Assembly: GCA_023614405.1 (NCBI GenBank)
Contig: CM042694.1
Coordinates: 351,992,010 to 352,056,009, forward strand
Source: Avena insularis
Taxonomy: Eukaryota; Streptophyta; Magnoliopsida; Poales; Poaceae
Direction of reading: 5' to 3'
Length of the DNA: 64,000 nt
Below are positions 11,001 through 23,400 of this stretch, one piece after another; the stretch's first letter is position 1, and each line of letters starts with the position of its first letter. The notes beneath the pieces are model-generated. The model was not told the origin of the DNA. It saw nothing but the letters and a program-made list of their open reading frames with translations, and did not search any database. Made by a program: the position numbers and the translations under genes.

Positions 11001-13399
11001 TCACTTAATAAATCACTCCTGGAGTTTGACAACTCCAAAAAGGGTGAATCAATTCCTACAGAAAGATATTCTAAATGCCTATCACATGCCCTTTGAACCA
11101 ACTCAATAGCTTCTATAGAATTAATCTGGTGAAAAAGAGAAAAACCAGACAAAACTGCCTTTGAGAATTTCCTGAAGGCATTCTAGTAATTCCTTTGACT
11201 TGATTCCAACTTTAGGTGGTTCAGTACATCAAACACTACCTGAACACCCAAGGAAATAATATTTGGAGCTCCAGACAAATTCTGGTGAATTATTTCCTTA
11301 AACTAGAGTTTTTACCACCATAAAAACCATAATTAAATCTAGGAAATTGATATTCAAGTGAAACCACTTGTAATGGTTTTGTATTGTCAAGACCTATCTG
11401 AGGATACCATGGTTACCCTTTGGAATCCTACTGACCACAGAACCCTAATCCAAGTTCATGGTATCTAGCCTTGACAACTACCTTCCAAATGGAAAACACC
11501 CCCATGGCAAATTAGTAATTCCACTCTCAATACCCAACCTCTACGAGACCTCCCAAGTCCAGCAGTACTCCATTTGTTAGATTGTTGTATGGTATGATGC
11601 ATGCGTGCCTTGTATTAACTGTGGACTTGTCTGCTTGCATGTATACCCGATGACGACGATAGTGTGAGTGTCTGACGACAAGAAAGAAGGGACTTCTTAT
11701 TATTAATTATTGGGTATTCTTGGTTTTCTAAAGAAGTCCAGGGACTTATTGTTGACCACAGGCAAGCCACCATTCCTGAACTCTGATATATGTCCTATTC
11801 TCTTTTACCTGTTTTGTATCCTCTTTATAAATTGCATTATCTACCTGCTTGTCTTGTTTACAAATACTGCGATAGTAACTTGGCTCCTCCAAGTTATGAC
11901 CTTGTGTCCTTCGAGGCACCACCCTGATGTACCTACCATTTTATCCCTTTAGAACGAGAGTATGATGGTTAGCATCCTACTTCTTTGGAAACCCCGGTTT
12001 TTGAGAAAATAAACTGTTTTTTGGGATTTACCCCACTACAAAGTTTTTTAAACTGCTTTGTAAAACCCTTGGGAAGAGGCATCATTCCAAGCGGATGGTT
12101 TTAAAGAAAGAAATGGTGATGATGAGCAAGGAGAATGTGATGGGATGTTCTACGCCTTTACCAGAACAATTATTATCAGTGCAACACCATTACCCCAGGT
12201 GCTGGGGCGTAACTCGTAGTTTGTCCGCATTAGCCGAGGCAACTTCTACCATGCTTATAGGGAGAGATCCTTGGAATTCCGGGCAGGCACCACCAGATCA
12301 CGGATGTGAAGCCTGTTGCTTGCTTCGGCAAGAGTGAGCCTGTACTGGAAGGAGGCCGGTGCAACAATCGGCTCTCCCACAGATGGTATGACTTGGAGTA
12401 CGGAAGGAAATGGAGTCACCATATTAAGGTATACGCCAAGTTGCAGCTTGGGTATGCACATGTACGCAAGGCAGGACTATGGCTGGGAGCCACATACTTG
12501 TTGCCGGGGAGAACAAACCCAAAAGGAAAAGCATGCCTTTGCTAGGGTCTACAAGAGAAAGGTTAGGTTTGATTATCCGGACACCCATCTACAGTGGTAG
12601 TGGACCGTGGTTGTATCACGGTGGATGGATTGATTGTTGTGGGGAAAGTGCGCAAACTTTGTAGAGTATAATCTATTCGAATAGCCGTGTCCACGGTCAA
12701 GGACGGTTGTAAAGGTGTTGGCTAGGAGTACCCAAACTGTGCTTGTTTGGGAAATAAGGACTAAGAGGATGAAGGTTCCGGGGGAACCCGAGTTTGAAAG
12801 CTTTGTTTTGACCCGAGGTGGTCGAAGAGGTTTAAAAAGGGTTTTTACTCCAAAACTGTTTTCAAAAATCTTTTTCAACAAAGATATGGAGATGTCTTGA
12901 CTTATAAAACAAAGCCATGTTTTCAAAACTCTTTTTCAACAAAGATATGCAGATGCCATAACTACTAGAGGTAGTCTAGGATGTTTCGAAAACAACCCCA
13001 GATAAAGCTCTCTCACCATAGCCCGACTTGCATTTCCTTATTTCAGTTATCCTAGTGGTTTGCGAGTACATTCAAAAATACTCACGGCTTTGTCCCTGGC
13101 TATCTACTTGGCCAGACTTTCAGAGGTTCGGCATTGGAAGATTAAGGTGACGTCCAGCGGGCTAGGCTATCTTCCCAGTCAACTGCCTATAGGTTGAGGC
13201 ATGATTGGGCTCTGCGCGTGATGGTGTTCCGCTGCTAAGAATGATGTAGCCCTGAGGGCATTTATGTAAGTCTTGTAATTCGTTATGTTCCGGATGTTGT
13301 AGTGGTACCTGTAGATTATGTTCCACGGCTCACTGATCATTGGAACGTGGATATATGCATAACAGGGATTTCTCGGATGATTAATCCGGGGAGCCCACA
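8025..13399 (+). repeat. 5' LTR of the LARD (5375 bp)
   Basis: Starts TGTAACATCCCAATTTCAGC and ends in CCCACA. Matches the 3' LTR along its whole length with scattered substitutions and small indels. It contains a C-run near 8823-8833 and a GC-rich block at about 10320-10460. The last 1.5 kb (from about 11700) keeps blocks seen in the Tekay LTR ends (GGTTTGATTAT, TTCGAATAGCCGTGTCCACGG, TTTGCGAGTAC, ACTCACGGCTTTGTCCCTGG). Confidence 0.92.
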
Positions 13400-13403
13400 G
13401 ACT

Positions 13404-13416
13404 TGGTATCAGAGCC
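13404..13416 (+). other. Primer binding site, initiator tRNA-Met
   Basis: TGGTATCAGAGCC, four bases after the 5' LTR, complementary to the 3' end of plant initiator methionine tRNA. The following leader (ATCCTGACTATAGGAGACC) is nearly identical to the Tekay leader at 33707. Confidence 0.85.
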
Positions 13417-13635
13417 ATCCTGACTATAGGAGACCTTAGTTAGCATGGACGTTAGACAGGAAACGACAAATCTATTTTCTAAAAAGACAAGGGAGAAAAG
13501 ATAACTATTTGCAAAAGTGCTTATGTCTTTTCCCCCTCTGATTTTGGAAAACTACTTGCATTAATATGATTTCATAATCTCAAAATCATGCACACCTGTC
13601 ACTAACCCAACCCCATCCCAAAAATTCTGTTGTAG

Positions 13636-14351
13636 ATGGCCTCCTTCCGCTCGGAGCGCATCATCGTTGGAGACAGTTTCTGGCCCTTTGAAGAGCAGCT
13701 TCACAACCTACTGAAGATAGTCAAGAGGCCCTCACCAACGATTGAAGAAACCGAACTTCCTCGCAGTAACACCAATGTGATGCAATGGGTCATCAGGGCG
13801 GTGATCCCTTCCCCCGATGAGGACACCGCGCCCACAATTTTCACCTTCCTCGGCAGCAACTGGGTAGATGGCGTAGTGCGAGCCATACAGGAGATCATGG
13901 CGCGCCTCTGCAAGATCCACAAACATGACTTGAAAGATACTCCCTACCACTTGTTTGGAAAGCGCGATGAAGATGGACTACCTACTCCATCGGGAATCAG
14001 CTGGAGAATATGGAATACCTACTCCAATGTTCCCAGGAAGATCTTGACAAGGCCAGACGCAAGAATCTGCTTCTAAAGATGGATATCAACCTACTCCATA
14101 AGCACGAAAGAAGTGTTCAAGCCACCAATGCCCGCTTGGAGAAGAAGCTGACCATTGAAGTACCCCCAACCCCTGAAGACGAGAACCCCGGGACTAATGA
14201 CGAACTCTCCTTCCTCAATGAGTACCACCCTATCATAAAGTCACCCGCTCCAACCCAGTCAACATCCAACCCTGCACCATGGGAAGGCACCACTCTCAAC
14301 TTCACTGAAGACGAGCTGAATATCCCACATACCCCTGAGGATCTGCAGTAA
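13636..14351 (+). pseudogene. LARD ORF1, coiled-coil protein, frameshifted
   Basis: The ATG at 13636 follows the leader. The first frame holds about 120 meaningful codons with the motif NWVDGVVRAIQEIMARLC, then a frameshift near 14000 moves the reading into the frame ending at 14351 (LENMEYLLQCSQEDLDKAR, then a helical, probably coiled-coil stretch and an acidic, proline-rich tail). The same order (NWLDGLARAMHEALARLC, a GxP segment, a coiled coil, an acidic tail) occurs in the intact ORF at 33921-34691 of the Tekay element, at the same place between primer site and gag. Function unknown; the homology is my reading of both translations. Confidence 0.7.
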
Positions 14352-14644
14352 CTGACACCCTTCCCCGGAGTCAGCACGACCCACAGATGCCCCCTCTGAG
14401 TAATCACCCGCGTTGCGGTACTCGCCCGTGTAGCAATAGGGTAGAGTCATGTATCGTCCCTGAACGTGTTTTGTAATGCTTAAGTACTATTGGCACCCTC
14501 GGGTGCAGACTGGTTGTTTATGTAATAACTTCCTTGAATTGCTATGCTTGCTTAAACTATTCCTTCTTGCGTGTTTTACCCAAGTCGTTGCATCAGACCC
14601 AACCGGAAACGCGTATCACCAACAGGACCTCCCCCAGGGTGGCC

Positions 14645-15092
14645 ATGGAGACAGTAAGCTCGAAGAAGGCCTGTAGTCATTGCAGAGATGGAAGACACCA
14701 AGCCAGCAGATGTCCCGGCCACTGCCCAAACTGTGGAGAACCCCATTCACCCAAAGTTTGCCCAACACAGCTTATCACTTGTTTCCTCTGTGAAGGCCAA
14801 GACCACGTCCCTATCAAATGCCCAATATACCCCCTCATTGGCAAGGCCCGTCAACCTCCCGGTACTAGCAAAGGAAAGTCGTCAAATCAGTTACGCTGAA
14901 GGATAGGTACCTGCTTCACGTGTGGTTTAACCTGTCACTTTAGCCGAGAATGCCCCGAGGGTAAACCCATCAAGACTTCCGCGAAAGAGAAGCCCGAAGG
15001 CACCCAAGGTCCCCTCCTTCAGAAAAGATGGTCACCCTACCGCTCGCAGCCCCGCAACTCAAGACTGAAGATTTCCCGCGCTTCTATAGGCG
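14645..15092 (+). pseudogene. LARD gag-like zinc-knuckle protein
   Basis: From the ATG at 14645 the frame encodes three closely packed CCHC-type fingers: CSHCRDGRHQASRC, CPNCGEPHSPKVC (one residue short) and CFLCEGQDHVPIKC. A TGA at 14897-14899 interrupts, then the same frame gives a fourth knuckle, CFTCGLTCHFSREC. Such knuckles belong to retrotransposon Gag nucleocapsids, where they bind RNA. I see no recognisable capsid region, so this may be the nucleocapsid part only. The TGA could be a decayed arginine codon. Confidence 0.7.
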
Positions 15093-15498
15093 ACAACATC
15101 CCGTGGAAGTAAAGGCCAAGAGAGAAGCTCTTTTACTCACCCTAGGACTCCCTGAACGTCAACAAGTGCAACTTGTAATAAACCTAGCCCATGTCCCCTG
15201 GAAAGACGCCTATGATGCCACCCTCCCTTATGTTGTCATACGCTACCTCGAGAACTATCTTTTGCCACCCCTTATAAGGATGCCCCCGACTGGTAACTCC
15301 CCGCACTACCCAAGGCCAATCCTAAGGGGGAAAGACTGCGTCTTTCCCGCAAATAGATTACCCCCTCTGCCAGAAGAAAATCTAACTGTGGGACCCGAAG
15401 ACCCAGATTTTAGACACAGACTTGGATACAATAACCCACTTAAGAGAAACGCCGTAGACCCTTACAGAAGGGCGATCCCTCCCTGCAATCATGGTTGA
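15028..15498 (+). CDS. LARD ORF of unknown function (156 aa)
   Basis: An uninterrupted frame starting inside the end of the zinc-knuckle frame, in another phase, and stopping 180 bases before the polypurine tract. It has a predicted helical part (FPRFYRRQHPVEVKAKREAL, LPERQQVQLVINLAH, YVVIRYLENYLLPPLI) and a proline-rich, charged C-terminal half. It has no protease DSG, reverse transcriptase or integrase motif. It occupies the place of pol. I do not recognise it; it may be the last part of a gag-like protein shifted out of frame. Confidence 0.5.
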   Translation: MVTLPLAAPQLKTEDFPRFYRRQHPVEVKAKREALLLTLGLPERQQVQLVINLAHVPWKDAYDATLPYVVIRYLENYLLPPLIRMPPTGNSPHYPRPILRGKDCVFPANRLPPLPEENLTVGPEDPDFRHRLGYNNPLKRNAVDPYRRAIPPCNHG

Positions 15499-15665
15499 AG
15501 CCAGCTCGACCCCCGAGTTTCAAGAAGATTGAAATTCAACCTCACTGTCGAGGTGATTCTGTTCGAAGACAAAGTCGGCAAGTTAGTTCACAAGAAACAC
15601 CTAGCACTACCTCCAAAGCAAATTCCCTAACCTTACTATCCCGAATCTCGGGACGAGATTCTTTT

Positions 15666-15679
15666 AAGGGGGAAAGGTC
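15666..15679 (+). other. Polypurine tract of the LARD
   Basis: AAGGGGGAAAGGTC ends directly at the 3' LTR start. It is preceded by ATCTCGGGACGAGATTC, which closely matches ATCTCAGGATGAGATTT upstream of the Tekay tract at about 49113. Confidence 0.85.
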
Positions 15680-18600
15680 TGTAACATCCCAATTTCAGCA
15701 ACCCTGATTAGTTGTCCAGAATGCAAAAATCAGGGGGAACAAAACCTTTTTCTTGTGCATTGGTGCAGTGCTTGCTTATTGTTTGTCCACACTTGTTCTT
15801 ATGAGAGTGTATCTTATGATACTCCTTACTTCACCCTCAGTTGACAAAATCTATTTACCAAAAACTATCCTGGCTCATTTTACATATTCTCAAACATTCT
15901 GGCATTTCAAAACCTGAGCCAAGATGCTTGTGCAACCAAAACTATTTTTGGTAGCTTCTATTAACAAAACTATGGAGAGATATATAATAGTCTCCTTATG
16001 TTTTCAAGACAGAACACTCAACTAACCTTATCTCTAGTTTCCCCAAAACCTCTTTTCAAAGCATTTGAATTCTACTCTTGGTAGAGATACCAAGGACTCT
16101 CATCTTATTCAAAACTCAACCTCTTCAAAATGCCCCAACCTTACCTCAAGCTAAGCTTGATGGTAACCCTAGTAGTAGTTGGATAGTTTATAAGATGAGT
16201 TGCCTTGATCTACTGTCTGATGAGTTGTTTTGATCTACTGTTTGACTTGTTTGCTTAGGAAGTAGTATGAGTTACTCTAGGAGATCATCACTAGGATCAA
16301 TATGTTTCCAAAACATCAATCCCTAAGAAAGAATACAAACCTAGATATGATCCCTAGCCACTAGGTGATCATCTAAAGCCCTTAACCAGATCCATTCTGA
16401 AGGTTTCCATTCTAGAAGTTTCCAAGTCCATGAGGACCAATATCAAGCATGGATCCCTGCTACTCAATCTACACTTCAACATCCCCCACTTGTTGATGCG
16501 TTGATACCTTGCAACTCCCCCCCCCCCAAATATTCCCTCTCATACTCTAGTCAAAATCCTTAAACCTGCCAAATTTGACTAAGTCTTGAAACAGTTTCAA
16601 CATCACCTTTTTGCATGCATCCTTTTCTCAAATCATATGCTTTTTTTGGAAATGCACCTGAACCATCTTGTTAACCATACTAAGGACTACCAAGGCCCAC
16701 TTTTGTACTTTGTTAGGTCATCCTCCAACCTACTTGTTCTTGATGGTTTTGCAGACAAGAAAATAATATTTCCTGCAAATCTAGTCCTCATGCCTACTTT
16801 GGTAGAAGCTCACACCGTCATACAACCTTCTATGGACCAACTCTCTGCATGGTTGTGATCTACTCATTGAGGTCTATCAAAACCTACTTCACTTGTTCCA
16901 AGTGGATCCTTGAGCTTATTAAACCCACATGGTTTATAAGGCATCATGACTCTTTTGATATGGCAGCCTTATTTTCAACAAAGTTTGCCATCACTTCTAG
17001 ATCACCTCAAATGCTTTTAATCCAAACTTCTTCTTCCATGATCATCTCTATGACCTGGTCTACCCACCCATCTATCCCTTGCACCAAGGTGAGCTTTGAG
17101 CTCCATGATGCAAGCATGTTTTGGTGGTATAAAAATAACATCACCCTAGATCATCAACTCCTTGTTTTCCATCCTTTTAAAGTTGGAATTTCATTCCACA
17201 AGGTTGCAACGGCTTGCTACACCTTGTCTATCTCATCCACTTTGACCCCCAAGATTTATCAATAATTATCCATAATTATTATGGCCCCAAAACTATTTGA
17301 TTCCTTAAATAGTCAAAATCTCCAAAACTCCCTCCATAAAGTAAAGTTTGGGTTTTGCCACAACACTTCTCAAATTTTTGGCTCATGTGAGTTCCATATA
17401 TCCTACCCTATCTTTCCATCTCAAAAATAATTATTTTTGAGAAGCTTTATTATTTCTTTTTGCCCATTTCCTTAAATGGCTGAATTGGAATAATAATTGT
17501 TTTAAATACTTCTAGTCCCCAATAAATCTTGGGAAAATTCCCCTAAGTGTGTATTCACATTTGGGACCCCCTCAAAAATCAAAGTCCACCCCTGTCCAAT
17601 GTAAATTTGTCAAATGATCTTCTAGAAATCACTTCTGTCCTTTTTGAGTAAATGGATTTAAGTGGACTAAAACTCCACTGAAAAATCTCAATTAAAATCC
17701 TAGGAGTCTACCTTTACCTCATCTATCTACCAGTACCATTTCCCACTCTAGTCCAATGCAAGTTTTTGGACTTCCTTCACAACCATCAATTGGATCAATA
17801 TTGCCAACTAAGCAAATCCATTTCTCAAACCACTTTCAAATCTCATCCAAACTTGCTTAATGCACCTCCTCAGCACCAAACACACCCCTGGTCGACCAGC
17901 ACTATAGCACCACCTCAGCCCTTACCATTTTGCCCTTGTACTAGTAAAAAGAGAGAGAAACAATAAGATCTTACAAGATTTGTCCCACTTAATTACCACA
18001 GCTGCCACCACCTCCCTCTCTGATCCAGCACTCGCATATACCCCCCTGCGCCCCCTCGCTCGCTAATAGCGGGCCCCGCTTGCCTGATTCAAGCGCTGGC
18101 TCCTGCGTGCCGCGCCGCCGCCGTGGGCCGATTCTCCCCCTGCGGCCCAGTACTACCCCAGATCTAGCCCACTACATCATCTTTCCTTTTCTTTTTAGCT
18201 GGTCTATTATTTCCAGAAAACTTCCTGCAATGATTAAATCCAAATAAAAATGGAAACCACCACATTTTGTCAAGATCTAAATTTCTGGTTGTTCCCTGAT
18301 GTTTCCTCAAACATGCAGAGGCAACCCCAAACCAAAATAAATTCCATTATGTGCTGGTATTTATTTTGCTGCCAAGTATACTTTGCACTAAATAAATTCC
18401 TACGACAGTTTTAGGTCTCCATTTCGGGAGAACCAAGGCTCTACTGAGAGGTATTTAAAATACCCATCATCTAGCATAGGTCCTATGCCAAGGTGAGCAG
18501 AAGGATGCCTTTACAAAAATAACAAAAATAGCAACTTTCTGCCTTGGATAAATTCTCTAGGTCAAACCAAATGAGGTCTTGACCTGATTCCAACTCCCAG

Positions 18601-21081
18601 TACCTCCTAGAATCAGTATCTATCAAGCCCCAGTAGCTCAGAATTTATTGAGCTCTGGTTAAATTTTTGTGAATTTCATACTTCTGCAATGAGTATTTTC
18701 ACTTAATAAATCCCTCCTAGAGTTTGAAAACTCCAAAAAGGGTGAATCCAATTCCTACAGAAAGATATTCTAATTGCCTATCACATGCCCTTGGAACCAA
18801 CTCAATATCTTCTTTAGAATTAATCTGGTGAAAAAGAGAAAAACCAGACAGAAATGCATTTGGGAATTTCCTGAGGGCATTCTGCTAATTCCTTTGACTT
18901 GATTACAACTCTAAGTGGTTCAGTACATCAAAAACTACCTGACCACCCAAGGAAATAATTTTTGGAGCTCTAGACAAATTCTGGTGAATTATTTCCTTAA
19001 ACTAGAGTTTTTACCACCATAAAAACCATAATTAAATCTAGGAAATTGATATTCAAGTGAAACCACTTGTAGTGGTTTTGTCTTGTCAAGACCTATCTGA
19101 GTAGACCATAGTTACCCTTTGGAAGCCTACTGACCACAAAACCCTAATCCAAGTTCATGGTATCTAGCCTTGACAACTACCTTCCAAATGGAAAACACCC
19201 CCATGGCAAATTAGTAATTCCACTCTCAATACCCAACCTCTCCGAGACCTCCCAAGTCTAGTAATACTTTGTATGGTATGATGCATGCATGCCTTGTATT
19301 GATTGTGGACTTGTCTACTTGCATGTATACCCGATGGCGATGATAGTGTGAGTGTTTGACGACAAGAAGGAAGGGACTTCTTATTATTAATTATTGGGTA
19401 TTCTTGATTTTCTAAAGAAGTCCAGGGACTTATTGCTGACCACAGGTAAGCCACCATTCCTGAACTCTGATATATGTCCTATTCTCTTTTACCTGTTTTG
19501 TATCCTCTTTATAAATTGCATTATCTACCTACATTTCTTGTTTACAAATACTGCAATAGTAACTTGGCTCCTCCAAGTTATGACCTGTGTCCTTCGAGGC
19601 ACTACCCCGATGTACCTACCATTTTATCCCTTTAGAATGAGAGTATGATGGTTAGCATCCTACTTCTTTGGAAACCCTGGTTTTTGAGAAAATAAACTAT
19701 TTTTGGGATTTACCCCACTACAATGGTTTTTAAACTGCTTTGTAAAACCCTTGGGAAGAGGCATCATTCCAAGAGGATGGTTTTAACGAAAGAAATGGTG
19801 ATGATGAGCAAGGAGAATGTGATGGGATGTTCTACGCCTTTACTAGAACAATTTTTATCAGTGCAACCACATTACCCCAGGTGATGGGGCTTAACTCGTA
19901 GTTTGTCCGCATTAGCCGAGGCAACTTATACCAAGCTTATAGGGAGAGATCCTTGGAATTCCGGGCAGGCGCCACCAAATCACGGATCTGAAGCATGTTG
20001 CTTGCTTCGGCAAGAGTGAGCCTGTACTGGCAGGAGGCCGGTGCAACAATTGGGTCTCCCGCAGACGGTATGACTTGGAGTACGGAAGGAAGTGGAGTCA
20101 ACAGATTAAGGTATACGCCAAGTTGCGGCTTGGGTATGCACGTGTACAGAAGGCAGGACTATGGCTGGGAGCCACATACTTGTTGTCGGGGAGAACAAAC
20201 CCAAAAGGAAAAGCATGCCTTTGCTAGGGTCGACAAGCGAAAGGTTAGGTTTGATTATCCGGACCCCCATCTACAGTGGTAGTGGGCCGTGGTTGTATCC
20301 CGGCGGATGGATTGATTCTTGTGGGGAAAGTGCGCAAACTCTGCAGAGTATAATCTATTCGAATATCCGTGTCCACGGTCAAGGACGGTTGTAAAGGTGT
20401 TGGCTAGGAGTACCCAAACTGTGCTTGTTTGGGAAACAAGGACGAAGAGGACGAAGGTTCTGGGGGAACCCGAGTTCAAAAGCTTTGTTTTGACCCGAGG
20501 TGGTCGAAGAGGTTTAAAAAGGGTTTTTACTCCAAAACTGTTTTCAAAACTCTTTTTCAACAAAGATATGGAGATGTCTTGAGTTATAAAACAAAGCCAT
20601 GTTTTCAAAACTATTTTTCAACAAAGATATGGAGATGCCATAACTACTAGAGGTAGTCTAGGATGTTTCAAAAACAACCCCAGATAAAGATCTCTCGCCA
20701 CAGCCCGACTTGCATTTCCTTATTTCAGTTATCCTTGTGGTTTGCGAGTACATTCAAAAGTACTCACGGCTTTGTCCCTGGCTATTTACTTAGCCAGACT
20801 TTCAGAGGTTCGGCATTGGAAGATTAAGGTGATGTCCAGTGGGCTAGGCTGTCTTCCCAGTCAGCTGCATGTAGGTTGAGGCACGATTGGGCTCTGCGTG
20901 TGATGGTGTTCCGCTGCTAAGAATGATGTAGCCCTGAGGGCATTTATGTAAGTCTTGTAATTCGTTATGTTTCGGATGTTGTAGTGGTACCTGTCGGTTA
21001 TGTTCCACGGCTCACTGATCATGGGAACATGGATATATGCATAACAGGGATTTCTCGGATGATTAATTCGGGGAGCCCACA
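15680..21081 (+). repeat. 3' LTR of the LARD (5402 bp)
   Basis: Collinear with 8025-13399. It has about 39 bases (15771-15809) that are missing in the 5' LTR and lie between two AGTG words, and lacks a short stretch present at about 11565-11585 of the 5' LTR. Confidence 0.92.
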
Positions 21082-21086
21082 CTAAA

Positions 21087-23400
21087 GTCGGTATCTTGGG
21101 AGCAAAATCGTAATTTAAGTTTTTGTTCACCTCCTTAGTCCGGATTCGCCCAGATTTTCCCGCTGGTCCTTCCAAAAATCCCAGCCCCCTCTCTCCCACG
21201 CCCTCACCTCCATGACCACCACGTGCACCGGCCGGCGGAAATTCCACAGCGGCCGGAGCCGCTTGAGCTATGGTCTCGTGCACCGCCATGGAGCCGCTTC
21301 ACCGATGCTCACCCATCGGATCTGGTTCACCGGGTCTCTCTTCCACTGCACCGGAGCTGTGGTGTCGTTCACCATGCCGATGGCGTCATCGACCGCCCAA
21401 GCTCTGCTTCCTGGCCACCGAAAGCTACCCAACCGTACCGGATCCGCTTCACCGGTGTACACCGGACATGATATAGTTCAAGGAGTTCCATGTCCACCGC
21501 TCTAGACCAGCTGCTCGGCCGTCATCGTTCACTTCACTGGATCTACCACAGTGACGCTCTCGTCCACTATGCTCAAGCCAGCATCAACCGCCCAAGATCT
21601 GCTTCCCTGACGCCAACAGCCACTGCAACCGCAGCACCCTCAGTGACCTAGACATCACCCGCACGGTACCGATGATGCTTAGACGCCTCACTGACCAAGG
21701 TTAACCAAATCTGCAACCTATTTTTGTTTTGTCAGCAGTATAGTAGGTTCAAGCATGTCGCAGTGAACTTCATTTTTGTCATCGTGCTCGTACATACAAG
21801 TCAGTGGGCATGCCTATTCTTCGTGCTAGTACATACAAGGTCATTAGACATGCTGGTTGCATTCACTCCTGTACAAATTTCAAGTCATGGACATGTCTGT
21901 TATTTTGTCATACACATGTTCTTAGCTACTCCATACACCAGTAATTGCCTGCTACCGTGTAATTCTTGCAAAATCTAAAGTTATCGGAAAATATTAGTAT
22001 GGATTCCCTGCTCTACAGTTGCTGAATCTATCTGGTTTGTCCTGAGATCAGTTCCTGCTATTATTTCCTCCTTGGCATCGTTCTGCTATCCTGTAGTAGC
22101 TGTTTTAACTCTTTGTACTAATTCGACTGTAATTTTGTTGTTGCCATCTGGTTCTTCAAAAGATGCATCACTAACTATTTCCTTTTTCTTGCATATAGCT
22201 CAAAATGGAACAATGAACATGTTGGTTTGCATAGCCTATTCTTTAGGTTCACAAGGGATGACATTAATTCCTTATCTGCTGCTGGTTCATCCTAACAACG
22301 GCATAATTTTCCTCTACTATGTAGTTCACTCGTGGTTTGCATTCCTGCTCTAGAAGTTCTCTTATGATGCTATTATAATTTCTATCTGGTTGATTCTTAG
22401 CTATGACAGTAACTACATGCCATTGTGTAGCTCACCGCAAATTATGAGTCACCCAATGACTCTATGTATTCCAGGAGATGCCATTTCTTCCATATATATT
22501 TGCTGAAATTACCTCGCTTTCCAGGAGATGCCATTTCTTCCATATATATTTGCTGAAATTACCTCGCTTGTTTATATTTGCTGAAATTCTAAGAATCACT
22601 TTGTTTGATTGCTCATTTCATTCTAGGCACACTTGTCTAATGCTTGTTTGTCATGTTCTACAGGTTCACGAGCGACGTCATTCTATCTCGCATCTGGTTC
22701 TAGGTATGGTTCCTCCTAAGACACGACATAACTATCATCTACAATATATAGTTCATTCGTGGTTTGCATTCCTGCTCTACAAGTTCTCGTATGATGGGGT
22801 TATAATTTCTATCTGGTTCATTCTTCGCTATGACAGTAACTGCATGCCATTTTGCGGCTCAGCGCAAATTCCGAGTCACCCACTGTCTCTTGCATTTTAG
22901 GGTATTGAACTGCTTCCATATATATTTGTTGAAATGACCTGGCTAGTTTATTTTGCTGAAATTCTAAGCCACACACACACATTTTTTGATTGCTCGTTTC
23001 ATGGTAGACACATTTTTTTAATGCATGCTTGCTTGTCCTGTTTGTTTGACGTGTTGGTCAATAATTGAACCATTAACCAGTTGTAAACTCCAGATCATAG
23101 CTCATGTCATATCAGTCAAATGAGTAGTTTATCTTGTTTGATGTATTAACTTGTTATTACTAAGTTTCAGGGTGCAATTATTGATATCGCCACCAAAGAG
23201 GGGGCTGCAAGATCATGTCTCCTCCAGTATAGCTGTCACACTCAAAGGAAGATGCAGGTGATCAATTGAGAAAGAAAATTGAGGACTCTCCTATCAACTT
23301 GATTGTCAACTGAAATGCTGATTTTTCTTTCCCTTGAGTTGATAATATGTAATAATTTTAAGAAGTGTGCAGCTGATGTAATATCTAGATAACTCGCGTA
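21087..23400 (+). other. Unassigned stretch, possibly a non-coding gene or CACTA interior
   Basis: The first 600 bases are GC-rich with short open frames (21200-21500) in several phases and no recognisable protein. From about 21720 the sequence is T-rich and intron-like. The block around 22310-22620 is repeated at about 22740-23000. It directly precedes a CACTA end and may be that element's interior. The sequence at 21082 continues the locus interrupted by the LARD at 8024. Confidence 0.35.
22470..22569 (+). repeat. Exact 50-bp tandem duplication
   Basis: The unit starting TCCAGGAGATGCCATTTC and ending TACCTCGCTT occurs at 22470-22519 and again, unchanged, at 22520-22569. It lies inside the larger diverged duplication of 22310-22620 versus 22740-23000, so it is the younger event. 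Confidence 0.9.

Larger units (their letters stand above)
8025..21081 (+). mobile_element. Large non-autonomous Gypsy-type LTR element (LARD)
   Basis: Two near-identical LTRs (8025-13399 and 15680-21081) flank a 2.28-kb interior. The element begins TGTAACATCCC, ends GAGCCCACA and is bordered by the perfect 5-bp duplication CTAAA (8020-8024 and 21082-21086). It has an initiator-Met primer site and a polypurine tract but no protease, reverse transcriptase, RNase H or integrase. LTRs longer than the interior with no pol match the known LARD class (compare Sukkula in barley). The interior still encodes an ORF1 remnant, a four-knuckle zinc protein and an unknown ORF. Confidence 0.92.

Noticed and set aside
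12255..12926. Overlapping short frames in the LARD LTR
   Set aside because: Repeated with differences in the 3' LTR and open in several phases; LTR sequence without protein motifs.
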